Shown here piece by piece: positions 38,214 to 45,491 of a stretch of 64,000 nt of DNA. The notes beneath the pieces were generated by a model that was not told where the DNA came from, did no database searches, and worked only from the letters and a program-made list of their open reading frames with translations. How positions within the stretch are numbered: the first letter of the stretch is position 1; each line of letters begins with the position of its first letter. Made by a program: the position numbers and the translations under genes. This stretch comes from Bacteroidales bacterium (lineage in GTDB: Bacteria; Bacteroidota; Bacteroidia; Bacteroidales; JAIOZK01), in NCBI GenBank assembly GCA_021740625.1, contig JAIOZK010000007.1, positions 1 through 64,000 on the forward strand. Reading direction: 5' to 3'.

Positions 38214-38339
38214 CTACTCTATGCTTGAATTCTTTTTCCCGGCCTTTTTGGCGGCTTTATCCGCTCTTTTTTCTTTCAGGCTTTTTAAAGCTACCTTCTT
38301 CTTAGCCCTTCTTTCTTTTCCTTCTTTTACTTTTGTCAT
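38214..38339 (-). CDS. 41-residue lysine-rich basic protein
   Basis: The frame starts at the ATG ending at 38339 and stops three bases before the GT4 start codon. Seventeen of 41 residues are lysine or arginine after MTKVKEGKERRAKKKVALKS; the rest is helical (LKEKRADKAAKKAGKKNSSIE). Its tight position between the cupin gene and the GT4 gene on the same strand supports translation. It may bind nucleic acid, ribosomes or an anionic glycan; no family is recognised. Confidence 0.6.
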   Translation of the reverse strand: MTKVKEGKERRAKKKVALKSLKEKRADKAAKKAGKKNSSIE

Positions 38340-38363
38340 TGTATTTAATTTTATATTTTTATG

Positions 38364-38723
38364 TTACACGTTGCTTCCTTCATACCCGCTTTTGATCACC
38401 GTCGATATCATTTTAGAACGCCCGTTTGCTTTTACAATATTTGAAGTATGAGCAGGTATTACAATGCCCTGACCGGTTTGAAGCATATTTGGCTGATCGT
38501 CGATAACAACTTCCGCAGATCCTTCGATGATCTGAATAAAAGTATCGAAAGGAGAAATTTTTTCTGCCAGGGCTTCCCCGGTATCGATCGCAACTATGTT
38601 AATGTTCCCGGTAGTTTTACGAATAATTGTTTGGCTAACCACTGAATTGGGCACATATTCTGTGATTTCGATGAGAATATAAATTTTTGATTTTTCGATT
38701 TCTTTCATTTTCATCCGTTTCAA
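38364..38723 (-). CDS. Small cupin protein
   Basis: 119 residues forming a single cupin barrel: TGEALAEKISPFDTFIQIIEGSAEVVIDDQPNMLQTGQGIVIPAHTSNIVKANGRSKMISTVIK. The usual first histidines are replaced (SPFDTF), but the second motif keeps PAHTSN, so metal binding is uncertain. Similar proteins often follow stress-regulated genes in Bacteroidota. It is the first gene of the unit under promoter copy 6, followed by the lysine-rich protein and GT4. Confidence 0.85.
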   Translation of the reverse strand: MKRMKMKEIEKSKIYILIEITEYVPNSVVSQTIIRKTTGNINIVAIDTGEALAEKISPFDTFIQIIEGSAEVVIDDQPNMLQTGQGIVIPAHTSNIVKANGRSKMISTVIKSGYEGSNV

Positions 38724-38743
38724 CTTAAATTAGCATATCAAAA

Positions 38744-38811
38744 CCAAAGGTACTCCCCTTCTATTCGAAAAATGTTACACTATTGACGGTTATATTTTAC
38801 ATCATTCACAC
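38744..38811 (-). promoter_or_regulatory. Box A/box B promoter element, copy 6
   Basis: On the minus strand, box A GTGTGAATGATGTAA is at 38811-38797, box B GTGTAAC at 38780-38774, and TACCTTTG, a perfect Bacteroidota -7 box, has its TTT starting at 38748. The box A to box B distance is 31 instead of 30; box B to -7 is 32. The cupin gene starts 25 bases beyond. Confidence 0.85.
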
Positions 38812-38828
38812 ATTTAAATGCATTAATC

Positions 38829-40316
38829 CTATAAATTACGCAGCCCGTATACGGCTCTGAAATGATAACCATAAACCGTAAAGGTCACGGCATCAACCAT
38901 TAGTTTTGGTTTTTTGAAAAGGGTCCAGATAATAAATTTCCAGTATTCAGTTCTACCCTTGTTTACGAGACCTAAAACATAAACCGATTTAATAAACGCC
39001 AGCAGCAGGGAGAATCTCATTGTACTTTGTCCTTTTGACAAGCGGTTGTAGTTCAGCAACAACTGCCTGGCCCTTTTATAATAAGGTTTTTCCGAATAAA
39101 TACTTTGAATTATCTTTTTATATCCTTCCAATAATTCATTGTAATCCATTTTTGGGATGAAATTCATGGATGAATCTGTATTATTCCCCGTAGCTTCCGT
39201 GGTTAAGCGGTTTTCTTCTTTTAACTGATGATAGAGTTTGGTGTTTTTGGGTGCATTTAATAATCCAACCATAGCCGAAACAATCCCGCTTTGCTGAATA
39301 AAATCGATTTGGCGCTGAAAAACCGTCGGCGTATCGCTGTCGAAACCAACAATAAAACCAGCGGAAACCTGAATTCCGGCTTGCTGAATTTTTTTTACAC
39401 TATCCAGTAAATCGCGGTTTAAATTTTGTACTTTATTGCAATAGCTCAGTGATTTTTCTTCGGGGGTTTCAATACCAATAAATGTGGAGCTAAACCCGGT
39501 TTCCACAAGCAGCGACATCAATTCATCATCGTCGGCAAGATTTATTGAAGATTCAATATTAAAAGTAAACGGATATTTGTGAACCATCATCCATTCTTTC
39601 ATGGCAGGCAGCAGATTGTATTTTATCTCTTTTTTGTTCCCTATAAAATTATCATCGACAATGGAAACAGGCCCGCGCCATTTAATCTTATGGTATAAAA
39701 CGTCCAGTTCATTTATAATCTGAGCCGTGCTTTTCATTCGCACCTTATGTCCCAAAAGCTGTGTTATTTCGCAGAAATTGCAGTTAAACGGGCACCCGCG
39801 CGTAACCTGGATATTCATAAAAGCATAATCTTTTGCCGACAACAAATGGAAGTCGGGAACCGGAGTTTGCGATAAATCAGCAAATTCTTTGGTGGAATAA
39901 ATCCTTTTCGGCTGTCCTGCATTCAAATCAGCCAGGAAAAGGGGCATGGTAATCTCGGCTTCATTTAAAATAAAATGATCTACATCCGGATAATTTGGAT
40001 ATTCCTGGGTGAAAAGCGGGCCGCCTACCACAACCTTTTTATTCCATTTTTTACTTTCGGATATTACCCTGTTTACCGATTCTTTTTGAATATACATGGC
40101 GCTGATAAAAACATAATCGGCCCATTGAACATCGCTTGTCCGAAGTGTTGAGATATTTAAATCAACCAGCTTTTTCGACCAGGCATCCGGCAACATTGCC
40201 GAAACCGTAATTAAACCGAGTGGCGGTACTGCGGCTTTTTTCGAAATAAATTTCAGGGCATGGGTGAAGCTCCAGAAAGAGTCGGGGCATTTCGGATAAA
40301 CCAATAAAATGTTCAT
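38829..40316 (-). CDS. B12-binding radical SAM protein
   Basis: 495 residues. The N-terminal ~140 residues are a cobalamin-binding Rossmann domain (PPLGLITVSAMLP, ADYVFISAMYIQKES, VVVGGPLFTQEYP). The radical SAM motif is VTRGCPFNCNFCEI (CxxxCxxC, around residue 175), followed by the SPASM-less C-terminal extension of the DUF4070 type (ESSINLADDDELMSLLVETGFSSTFIGIETP, GFIVGFDSDTP). Such enzymes typically methylate or rearrange lipids or cofactors; the substrate here is unknown. It has its own promoter copy (7) in the same orientation. Confidence 0.93.
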   Translation of the reverse strand: MNILLVYPKCPDSFWSFTHALKFISKKAAVPPLGLITVSAMLPDAWSKKLVDLNISTLRTSDVQWADYVFISAMYIQKESVNRVISESKKWNKKVVVGGPLFTQEYPNYPDVDHFILNEAEITMPLFLADLNAGQPKRIYSTKEFADLSQTPVPDFHLLSAKDYAFMNIQVTRGCPFNCNFCEITQLLGHKVRMKSTAQIINELDVLYHKIKWRGPVSIVDDNFIGNKKEIKYNLLPAMKEWMMVHKYPFTFNIESSINLADDDELMSLLVETGFSSTFIGIETPEEKSLSYCNKVQNLNRDLLDSVKKIQQAGIQVSAGFIVGFDSDTPTVFQRQIDFIQQSGIVSAMVGLLNAPKNTKLYHQLKEENRLTTEATGNNTDSSMNFIPKMDYNELLEGYKKIIQSIYSEKPYYKRARQLLLNYNRLSKGQSTMRFSLLLAFIKSVYVLGLVNKGRTEYWKFIIWTLFKKPKLMVDAVTFTVYGYHFRAVYGLRNL

Positions 40317-40401
40317 TCTTTACTTTTTTTGAATCATGAAATATACCTAAGTTGTATTGGATTCCATGTTACGGAAAACAATTTTATAACTCTAAATCAA
40401 A

Positions 40402-40468
40402 GTAAATTTCGGAATTTGGGTTTTGAAATGCTTTACACAATTCTGAATAATATTTACATTATTCACAC
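40402..40468 (-). promoter_or_regulatory. Box A/box B promoter element, copy 7
   Basis: On the minus strand, box A GTGTGAATAATGTAA at 40468-40454 overlaps the stop codon of the araC-family gene. Box B GTGTAAA is at 40438-40432 and the -7 region GAAATTTAC has TTTAC from 40406. Spacings are 30 and 32 bases. The B12-radical SAM gene begins 90 bases further. Confidence 0.85.
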
Positions 40469-41023
40469 ATCTTCGAGTGTTTCGCGATTTTTGTTTTTGA
40501 GATTTTTGAAATGGGTAGGCGTAAGGCCGGTGTATTTTTTAAACTGATTGGAGAGATGGGCCACACTACTGTAATGCATTCTGTAAGCAATTTCTGAAAG
40601 ATTTAGCTCATCGTAAACAATCAGTTCTTTTACCCTTTCGATTTTATGTTTGAGATAAAACTTTTCGATGGTGATGCCTTTTACTTCTGAAAAAAGACTT
40701 GCAAGGTAATTGTAATTATAGTTAAGCTTTTCGCTGAGGTAGTTTGAAAGGTTTACTTTTATTTGATCTTCGGAATAATGCACCAATTCGATGACTGCAA
40801 ATTTAATTTTTTCAACAAGTACACTCTTCTTATTGTCCATCAAAAGCAATCCGGATTTTTTCAAATTTGCTTTTAGCTTTTCCAACTGCACCGGTTCGAC
40901 ATCACCAATAATGTCAGCTTCACCTATTTTCACATAAACATACCTGAGGCCTACTTTTTCAAGTTCGGATTTCACTACCATCTGGCAGCGGATGCAGACC
41001 ATATTTTGAATATATAACTTCAA
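40463..41023 (-). CDS. AraC-family regulator with N-terminal HMA-like domain
   Basis: 186 residues. The first ~65 residues resemble a heavy-metal-associated ferredoxin fold with a CxxC pair at residues 10 and 13 (NMVCIRCQMVV), a form common in Bacteroidota AraC proteins. The rest is a two-helix-turn-helix AraC domain: DQIKVNLSNYLSEKLNYNYNYLASLFSEVKGITIEKFYLKHKIERVKELIVYDELNLSEIAYRMHYSSVAHLSNQFKKYTGLTPTHF. It is the only recognisable DNA-binding regulator in the 21.8-45 kb block and lies amid the promoter copies, so it is the first candidate to bind boxes A and B. Its own upstream region lacks a full copy. Confidence 0.9.
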   Translation of the reverse strand: MKLYIQNMVCIRCQMVVKSELEKVGLRYVYVKIGEADIIGDVEPVQLEKLKANLKKSGLLLMDNKKSVLVEKIKFAVIELVHYSEDQIKVNLSNYLSEKLNYNYNYLASLFSEVKGITIEKFYLKHKIERVKELIVYDELNLSEIAYRMHYSSVAHLSNQFKKYTGLTPTHFKNLKNKNRETLEDV

Positions 41024-41253
41024 TGTTCTATTTTATAAACATAAAGTTAAGTCTTTTTATGCGGAGTTGATTACATCAAATTTCAAATTCTTTATTTATT
41101 CCTGCTTTCGGACCTGTATAAATAACCATACAAGCCATGCCAAATGGGAAAGGGATCAGGAATTAGAATCAGCGCGATTAAGAATAAATAGTTTCGAAGT
41201 TGCCAGTAAGCATGGCTTTACAGAAGATGTTATCTGACATTTATGATGAGAAT

Positions 41254-41320
41254 GTGTGAATGATGTAACTTAAAATTTTTATTGTGTAACATTCTGGAGC
41301 ACAAATGACTTTACCTTTAA
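41254..41320 (+). promoter_or_regulatory. Box A/box B promoter element, copy 8
   Basis: Box A GTGTGAATGATGTAA at 41254-41268, box B GTGTAAC at 41284-41290, -7 box TACCTTTA with TTT at 41316. Spacings are 30 and 32 bases. It is in the orientation of the OmpA gene at 41510, 194 bases beyond; the leader holds no clear gene. Confidence 0.85.
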
Positions 41321-41509
41321 ACTACTATAGAAATCTTTGTTATTTAAAGGTTCCGGAAGTGTTTGAGATGAAATCAGATGCGGAAGCAAAGCTCCGTTAC
41401 TGCATTTTCTGAATGCAAGCATTGAAAAAATAATGATGGTTTAGCCTGAAAGATTTTCACAATTTCAGAATAGAGAATCAAACAATAATAACAAATAAAT
41501 CATAAAAAA

Positions 41510-42037
41510 ATGAGAATACTAATCATCGGGTTTATTACATTTTTAGCATACTCAACGCTATCAACCTATATTTATGTATGTGTCATAAAAGGACTGTGCG
41601 ATGAACCGGTTAACATGCAAATAAGTGAAGTAAACAAGGACACCATCATCGCGAAAGACACCATTCAAAAGCAATTTGTACAACAAATCCCTGTTCCAAA
41701 AGACTTTATCATCTACTTTAAATTTGATAAATATGATTTCAAACCTGATGCATTCACTGATAAGTACTTTGATGAATCGACACAATATCTGGATCAAAAC
41801 ATTCAGGCCAAACTCAGTATTACGGGCCACACCGATGCAATTGGAAACGAAGAGTATAATCAGGCGCTGGCTTACAGAAGAGCGCAAAGTTTGCAACACT
41901 ATTTTGAAAAGAAAGGTATGCCTGCCAGTAAGATTATTATAATCTCCAAAGGTGAAAATGAACCTGCAGATGAAAATAATACAGTTGCAGGAAGAGCAAA
42001 TAACAGAAGAACAGTGATAACTATAAAAAATCAATAA
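41510..42037 (+). CDS. OmpA-family peptidoglycan-associated protein (1)
   Basis: 175 residues. An N-terminal hydrophobic segment (residues ~3-22) serves as an anchor or uncleaved signal. The C-terminal OmpA domain (~65-175) has FKFDKYDFKPDAF, then SITGHTDAIGNEEYNQALAYRRAQSLQHYF, with the aspartate and arginine that bind diaminopimelate, and GRANNRRTVITIK. It should hold the envelope to peptidoglycan. It is the first gene after promoter copy 8 and is followed after one base by the helix-hairpin-helix protein. Confidence 0.9.
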   Translation: MRILIIGFITFLAYSTLSTYIYVCVIKGLCDEPVNMQISEVNKDTIIAKDTIQKQFVQQIPVPKDFIIYFKFDKYDFKPDAFTDKYFDESTQYLDQNIQAKLSITGHTDAIGNEEYNQALAYRRAQSLQHYFEKKGMPASKIIIISKGENEPADENNTVAGRANNRRTVITIKNQ

Positions 42038-42038
42038 T

Positions 42039-43268
42039 ATGAACACTTTAGCAATTCTTTTAGCACAAACAAAAACTGCAGCTGCCATTGAAATAATTCT
42101 ATTATTACTTGGTGCTGCAATCATTGGTTATGTGGTTGCATGGCTATATTATAAATCTATTTATTCGAAAAAAATAGAAATTCTTGAATCTGAAAATCAT
42201 GAATTGAAAATCCAAAACGATGCTCTGAAAGCAGAAAAAAGTAGTTTTCAAAAAGAACTTCAGGAAAAGGATAATGAGATTATTCAATTGAATAAAGATC
42301 TTAATGCCTTTAAAGCTCTTCATGCTGTAGCCGCTCAGGAATCCGGGAATTTGACTTTAAAAAACAAAGAAACAGAACAATTGCTGAATGAAAGAGATGA
42401 GGCATTGGCTAAAATAGCACTGCGTAAACATTTATTGGATTATAATAGTTTCGGCACAGCTTCAGATGCCGAAAAGGATGATTTGACAATGATCAGTGGT
42501 ATTGGGTCTTTTATTGAAGAGAGGCTTCATGCACTGGACATTTATACTTACAGGCAAATCAGCAAATTCACAAAAAAGGATATTGAAACGATTAATGTTG
42601 CCATAGAGTACTTTGCCGGCAGGATTGAACGCGACGAGTGGATTGCCCAGGCCAGGGAATTGATGAGTAAAGAGAAAAGAGAGGCGGCACTGGATCGGAT
42701 AAGAGCCAGAAAAACCCAAATCTATTTTAACAGGATCGGCATGGCCAGCAGGCAAAAGGCCGATGATTTAACTGCAATATCCGGCATTGGGGGATGGATA
42801 GAAAAAAAGCTCAATGCTCTGGAGATCTATACTTATAAGCAGATTGCGAATTTTAACAAGGAGGACACAGAGATGGTAACCAGTGCCATTGAGTACTTCC
42901 CCGGAAGAATTGACAGAGATGAATGGGTGCATCAGGCCAGAGACCTTGTGCGCATTGAGGGCAAAAAAGCGAATCTTCTGAAAAATATAAGGGAGAAAAA
43001 GAATGTGATTCCAACCAATAGGTTAGGGATAAGCCTTAAACATCAGGCCAACAACTTAACGCTGATTAAAGGGATCAGCCTATGGATAGAGGAAAGACTT
43101 AACTTATTGGATATTTACACCTTTGAGCAGATCAGTAAGCTATCCCCTGAGGACGTAAAATCCATCTCTGAGATTCTGGAAGTTTCGCCAAAGCGAATTC
43201 AAGCGGATAACTGGATTGGTCAGGCTAAAGAATTAACAAAAACGAAAGTATCAATTCCAATAAATTAA
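42039..43268 (+). CDS. Membrane-anchored protein with three helix-hairpin-helix repeats
   Basis: 409 residues. A transmembrane helix (~15-42) is followed by a coiled coil (~45-125) and three copies of a module of about 78 residues, at ~133-210, ~228-305 and ~325-401. Each contains a DDLTxIxGIGxWIEExLxxLxIYTYxQIxxF helix-hairpin-helix-like core and a RIxRDEWIxQAREL ending. The core resembles the HhH_5 motif attached to some ribosomal and NADH dehydrogenase subunits. The function is unknown; the position between two OmpA genes under one promoter suggests an envelope role, although HhH modules usually bind DNA. Confidence 0.82.
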   Translation: MNTLAILLAQTKTAAAIEIILLLLGAAIIGYVVAWLYYKSIYSKKIEILESENHELKIQNDALKAEKSSFQKELQEKDNEIIQLNKDLNAFKALHAVAAQESGNLTLKNKETEQLLNERDEALAKIALRKHLLDYNSFGTASDAEKDDLTMISGIGSFIEERLHALDIYTYRQISKFTKKDIETINVAIEYFAGRIERDEWIAQARELMSKEKREAALDRIRARKTQIYFNRIGMASRQKADDLTAISGIGGWIEKKLNALEIYTYKQIANFNKEDTEMVTSAIEYFPGRIDRDEWVHQARDLVRIEGKKANLLKNIREKKNVIPTNRLGISLKHQANNLTLIKGISLWIEERLNLLDIYTFEQISKLSPEDVKSISEILEVSPKRIQADNWIGQAKELTKTKVSIPIN

Positions 43269-43308
43269 CAAACCTTAAGCATTTACATTAATTTAAAAAA
43301 TAATCAAA

Positions 43309-44841
43309 ATGAAAAAACTTAAAAAAAGAACAAAATCGATTGTGATTCTTTGGTGCCTGTCATTCCTGATGATAAGTACTATTGCTTATGCACAACAAAC
43401 AAAAAGCGCTTTATTTGTGAAAGCTGATAAAGCCAGACTTTATGCACAACAAATGCAAGCCGACATACTTGTACCTCTTACTTACAACGAGGGGGTAGAT
43501 AGCTACAAAGATGCTGAGAAATCCTTCAACAAAGATAAAGATGTTGCTAAGGTAGAAGCATCGCTTGTTGAAGCTGTAAATTATTTTAAGCAGGCGGTAG
43601 ATCTCAGTGCCTCCTCCAGAATTGTTTTTGCCAATACTTTAGACGCACGTGCAGATGCATTATCAGCAGGTGCTAACGCATATGCAAAGGAATTGTGGAA
43701 AGGAGCCGAACAATCATTTTACGAGGCAGCTAAGGAACTGGAAAATGGAGACAAAGATGACGCTTACAAATATTCAAAAGAGGCAATGGAAATATACCGG
43801 AAAGCAGAATTAGCTTCCATTAAAACAGATTTGCTTGACGAAACACGCGCTTTGCTGGAGAAGGCAGATGACTTGAAGGTTGACCGAAATGCACCAAAAA
43901 CACTTGAAAAGGCAACAAGCCTGCTGGCAGAAACAGAAAAAGAACTCGAAACGAATCGCTACGACATGGATTACCCCCGAATTTTGGCAAAACAAGCCAA
44001 ATATGAAGCCAGGCATGCCATTTATCTGAATAGCGCCATATCTGAGATGAATGACAATGACCTTGAGATGGAAGATGTAATTCTGCATTATGAAACACCC
44101 CTTACAAGAATTGTAGAAAAAGCTGGGTTTGTGGCACATTTTGATGAAGGACTGGCAAAACCTGAGAATAAAATAATAAACTATGTGGATGATTTACAGG
44201 AAAGAAATAAAAATCTTCTTGCTCAAAACTTCGCAAAGGATTATAAAATCATGCAGCTTGAATCAAGCATAGCCTTATTGAAAAAGGAAAGTGATGCACT
44301 TAACAGGGAGCTTGAGCGTGAATCAATAAAACGCAGTGAGGCCATGAAAGTGCAAATGAAGAAATTTGAAGACGAAAAGGCCATACTGGATGCTAAAATC
44401 GAAAGACAAAAAAAATTGGATGATCAGTTTGAAGAGGTCTATAGAACATTTAACAGCACAGAAGCATCGGTTTTACGTTCTGAGAACAATGTTATCATAA
44501 GAATGCATGGTTTTGGTTTTGATATTGGAAAATCGGAAATCAAACCGGACAATTTTCCTTTGCTAACAAAGGTACAGAATGCCATCAAAATATTTCCCGG
44601 AAGTGCAGTAATTGTTGAAGGCTATACAGATTCTTTTGGTGGAGATGCGTCGAATCTAAAACTTTCTCAAGATCGTTCGGATGCAGTTACAAAATATCTA
44701 AACGCAAACTCCAAAACAACGGCTGGAAATAAAATAACTTCAGTGGGCTATGGGGAGATCAACCCCATTGCCAACAACGAAACAAAAGAGGGGAGAAAGC
44801 AAAACCGTCGGATTGACATAATCATTCAACCGGTTTTATAA
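43309..44841 (+). CDS. OmpA-family protein with long helical region (2)
   Basis: 510 residues. A signal peptide (to about residue 29, AYAQQ) precedes a helical domain with TPR-like or DUF4398-like repeats (~35-250; QADILVPLTYNEGVDSYKDAEKSF), a coiled coil (~290-375; ESIKRSEAMKVQMKKFEDEK), and a C-terminal OmpA domain (~390-510) with GFDIGKSEIKPDNF, VIVEGYTDSFGGDASNLKLSQDRSDAV and GRKQNRRIDIIIQ. It probably spans part of the periplasm and binds peptidoglycan. It is the third gene of the copy 8 unit. Confidence 0.88.
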   Translation: MKKLKKRTKSIVILWCLSFLMISTIAYAQQTKSALFVKADKARLYAQQMQADILVPLTYNEGVDSYKDAEKSFNKDKDVAKVEASLVEAVNYFKQAVDLSASSRIVFANTLDARADALSAGANAYAKELWKGAEQSFYEAAKELENGDKDDAYKYSKEAMEIYRKAELASIKTDLLDETRALLEKADDLKVDRNAPKTLEKATSLLAETEKELETNRYDMDYPRILAKQAKYEARHAIYLNSAISEMNDNDLEMEDVILHYETPLTRIVEKAGFVAHFDEGLAKPENKIINYVDDLQERNKNLLAQNFAKDYKIMQLESSIALLKKESDALNRELERESIKRSEAMKVQMKKFEDEKAILDAKIERQKKLDDQFEEVYRTFNSTEASVLRSENNVIIRMHGFGFDIGKSEIKPDNFPLLTKVQNAIKIFPGSAVIVEGYTDSFGGDASNLKLSQDRSDAVTKYLNANSKTTAGNKITSVGYGEINPIANNETKEGRKQNRRIDIIIQPVL

Positions 44842-44912
44842 GCATCTTCGTACCCAAATTGAACGAGCTTCGTTCAATGGCTCTTGCCTGAACGAATTAC
44901 AGGGAACAAGTA

Positions 44913-44955
44913 AAATGTTGATTTTCACAAAACGCATGTGAAAATCAACATTTTT
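44913..44955 (+). terminator. Strong terminator after the OmpA operon
   Basis: A perfect 16-pair stem (AAATGTTGATTTTCAC with GTGAAAATCAACATTT) with a nine-base loop ends in a run of T, about 70 bases after the stop codon of the second OmpA gene. It closes the stress/sensory block. Confidence 0.88.
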
Positions 44956-45031
44956 AAATTCAGTCAGCCAACCAGCATACCTTCAATGTTAATGGCTCAG
45001 TATCTATAAATCCTTGATTGTTTTAAGGATG

Positions 45032-45420
45032 GTCTTTGTTCTTTTCAATAAATAGTATTACCAACATCTTTGATCATAATGGCATTGGGAATAAAAATAT
45101 CTCGTCCGTCAACAGTTCGGATATGCGTATTGCGCTAATCAATGCTTTTTACAGGGCCTTTTTTTGACCCGATCTCAATGATATCATCCACCTTAAAAGG
45201 CCGGTTTAAAGCAATGAGAATCCCTGCCAGAAAATTCTCTGCAATGTCCTTGAAGGCAAACCCAAGTATTATAGCCGAAACGCCAACATCAGCAACATTA
45301 CTTGCAGCCACTTTCCCAAAACCCATTATATCAAGTGCAATGATAAACCCCACAAGATAAAATGTCTATTTTATTATTTGTGCAAAGAATGAAGAAACAA
45401 GTTTATCTTTTCGAATAATC
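45032..45420 (-). pseudogene. Broken mscS-like mechanosensitive channel gene (1)
   Basis: On the minus strand the frame encodes part of MscS: FFAQIIK, stop (TAG), TFYLVGFIIALDIMGFGKVA, ASNVADVGVSAIILGFAFKD, IAENFLAGILIALNRPFKVD, stop (TAG), then RNTHIRTVDGRDIFIPNAIM. These are the third transmembrane helix and the beta domain of MscS. Both stops are TAG in frame, at positions where other MscS proteins have sense codons, so this is decay by substitution, not a frameshift. The N-terminal helices and C-terminal domain are missing. It lies next to the AOR gene. Confidence 0.7.
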
Positions 45421-45491
45421 TCCTTATCTTTACTTTAATACTTTCTGTGAATGAAAATTCTTCATCAGATACATTAAAGAATTGATATGCT

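Noticed and set aside
41024-41110. Possible ninth promoter copy upstream of the araC-family gene (TTGATGTAATC on the minus strand)
   Set aside because: Only GATGTAA of box A matches; there is no box B 30 bases on and no TTT at the right distance.
45446-45480. CTGTGAATGAAAATT upstream of the AOR gene as a box A
   Set aside because: Half of the consensus is missing and no box B or -7 element follows at the fixed spacing.
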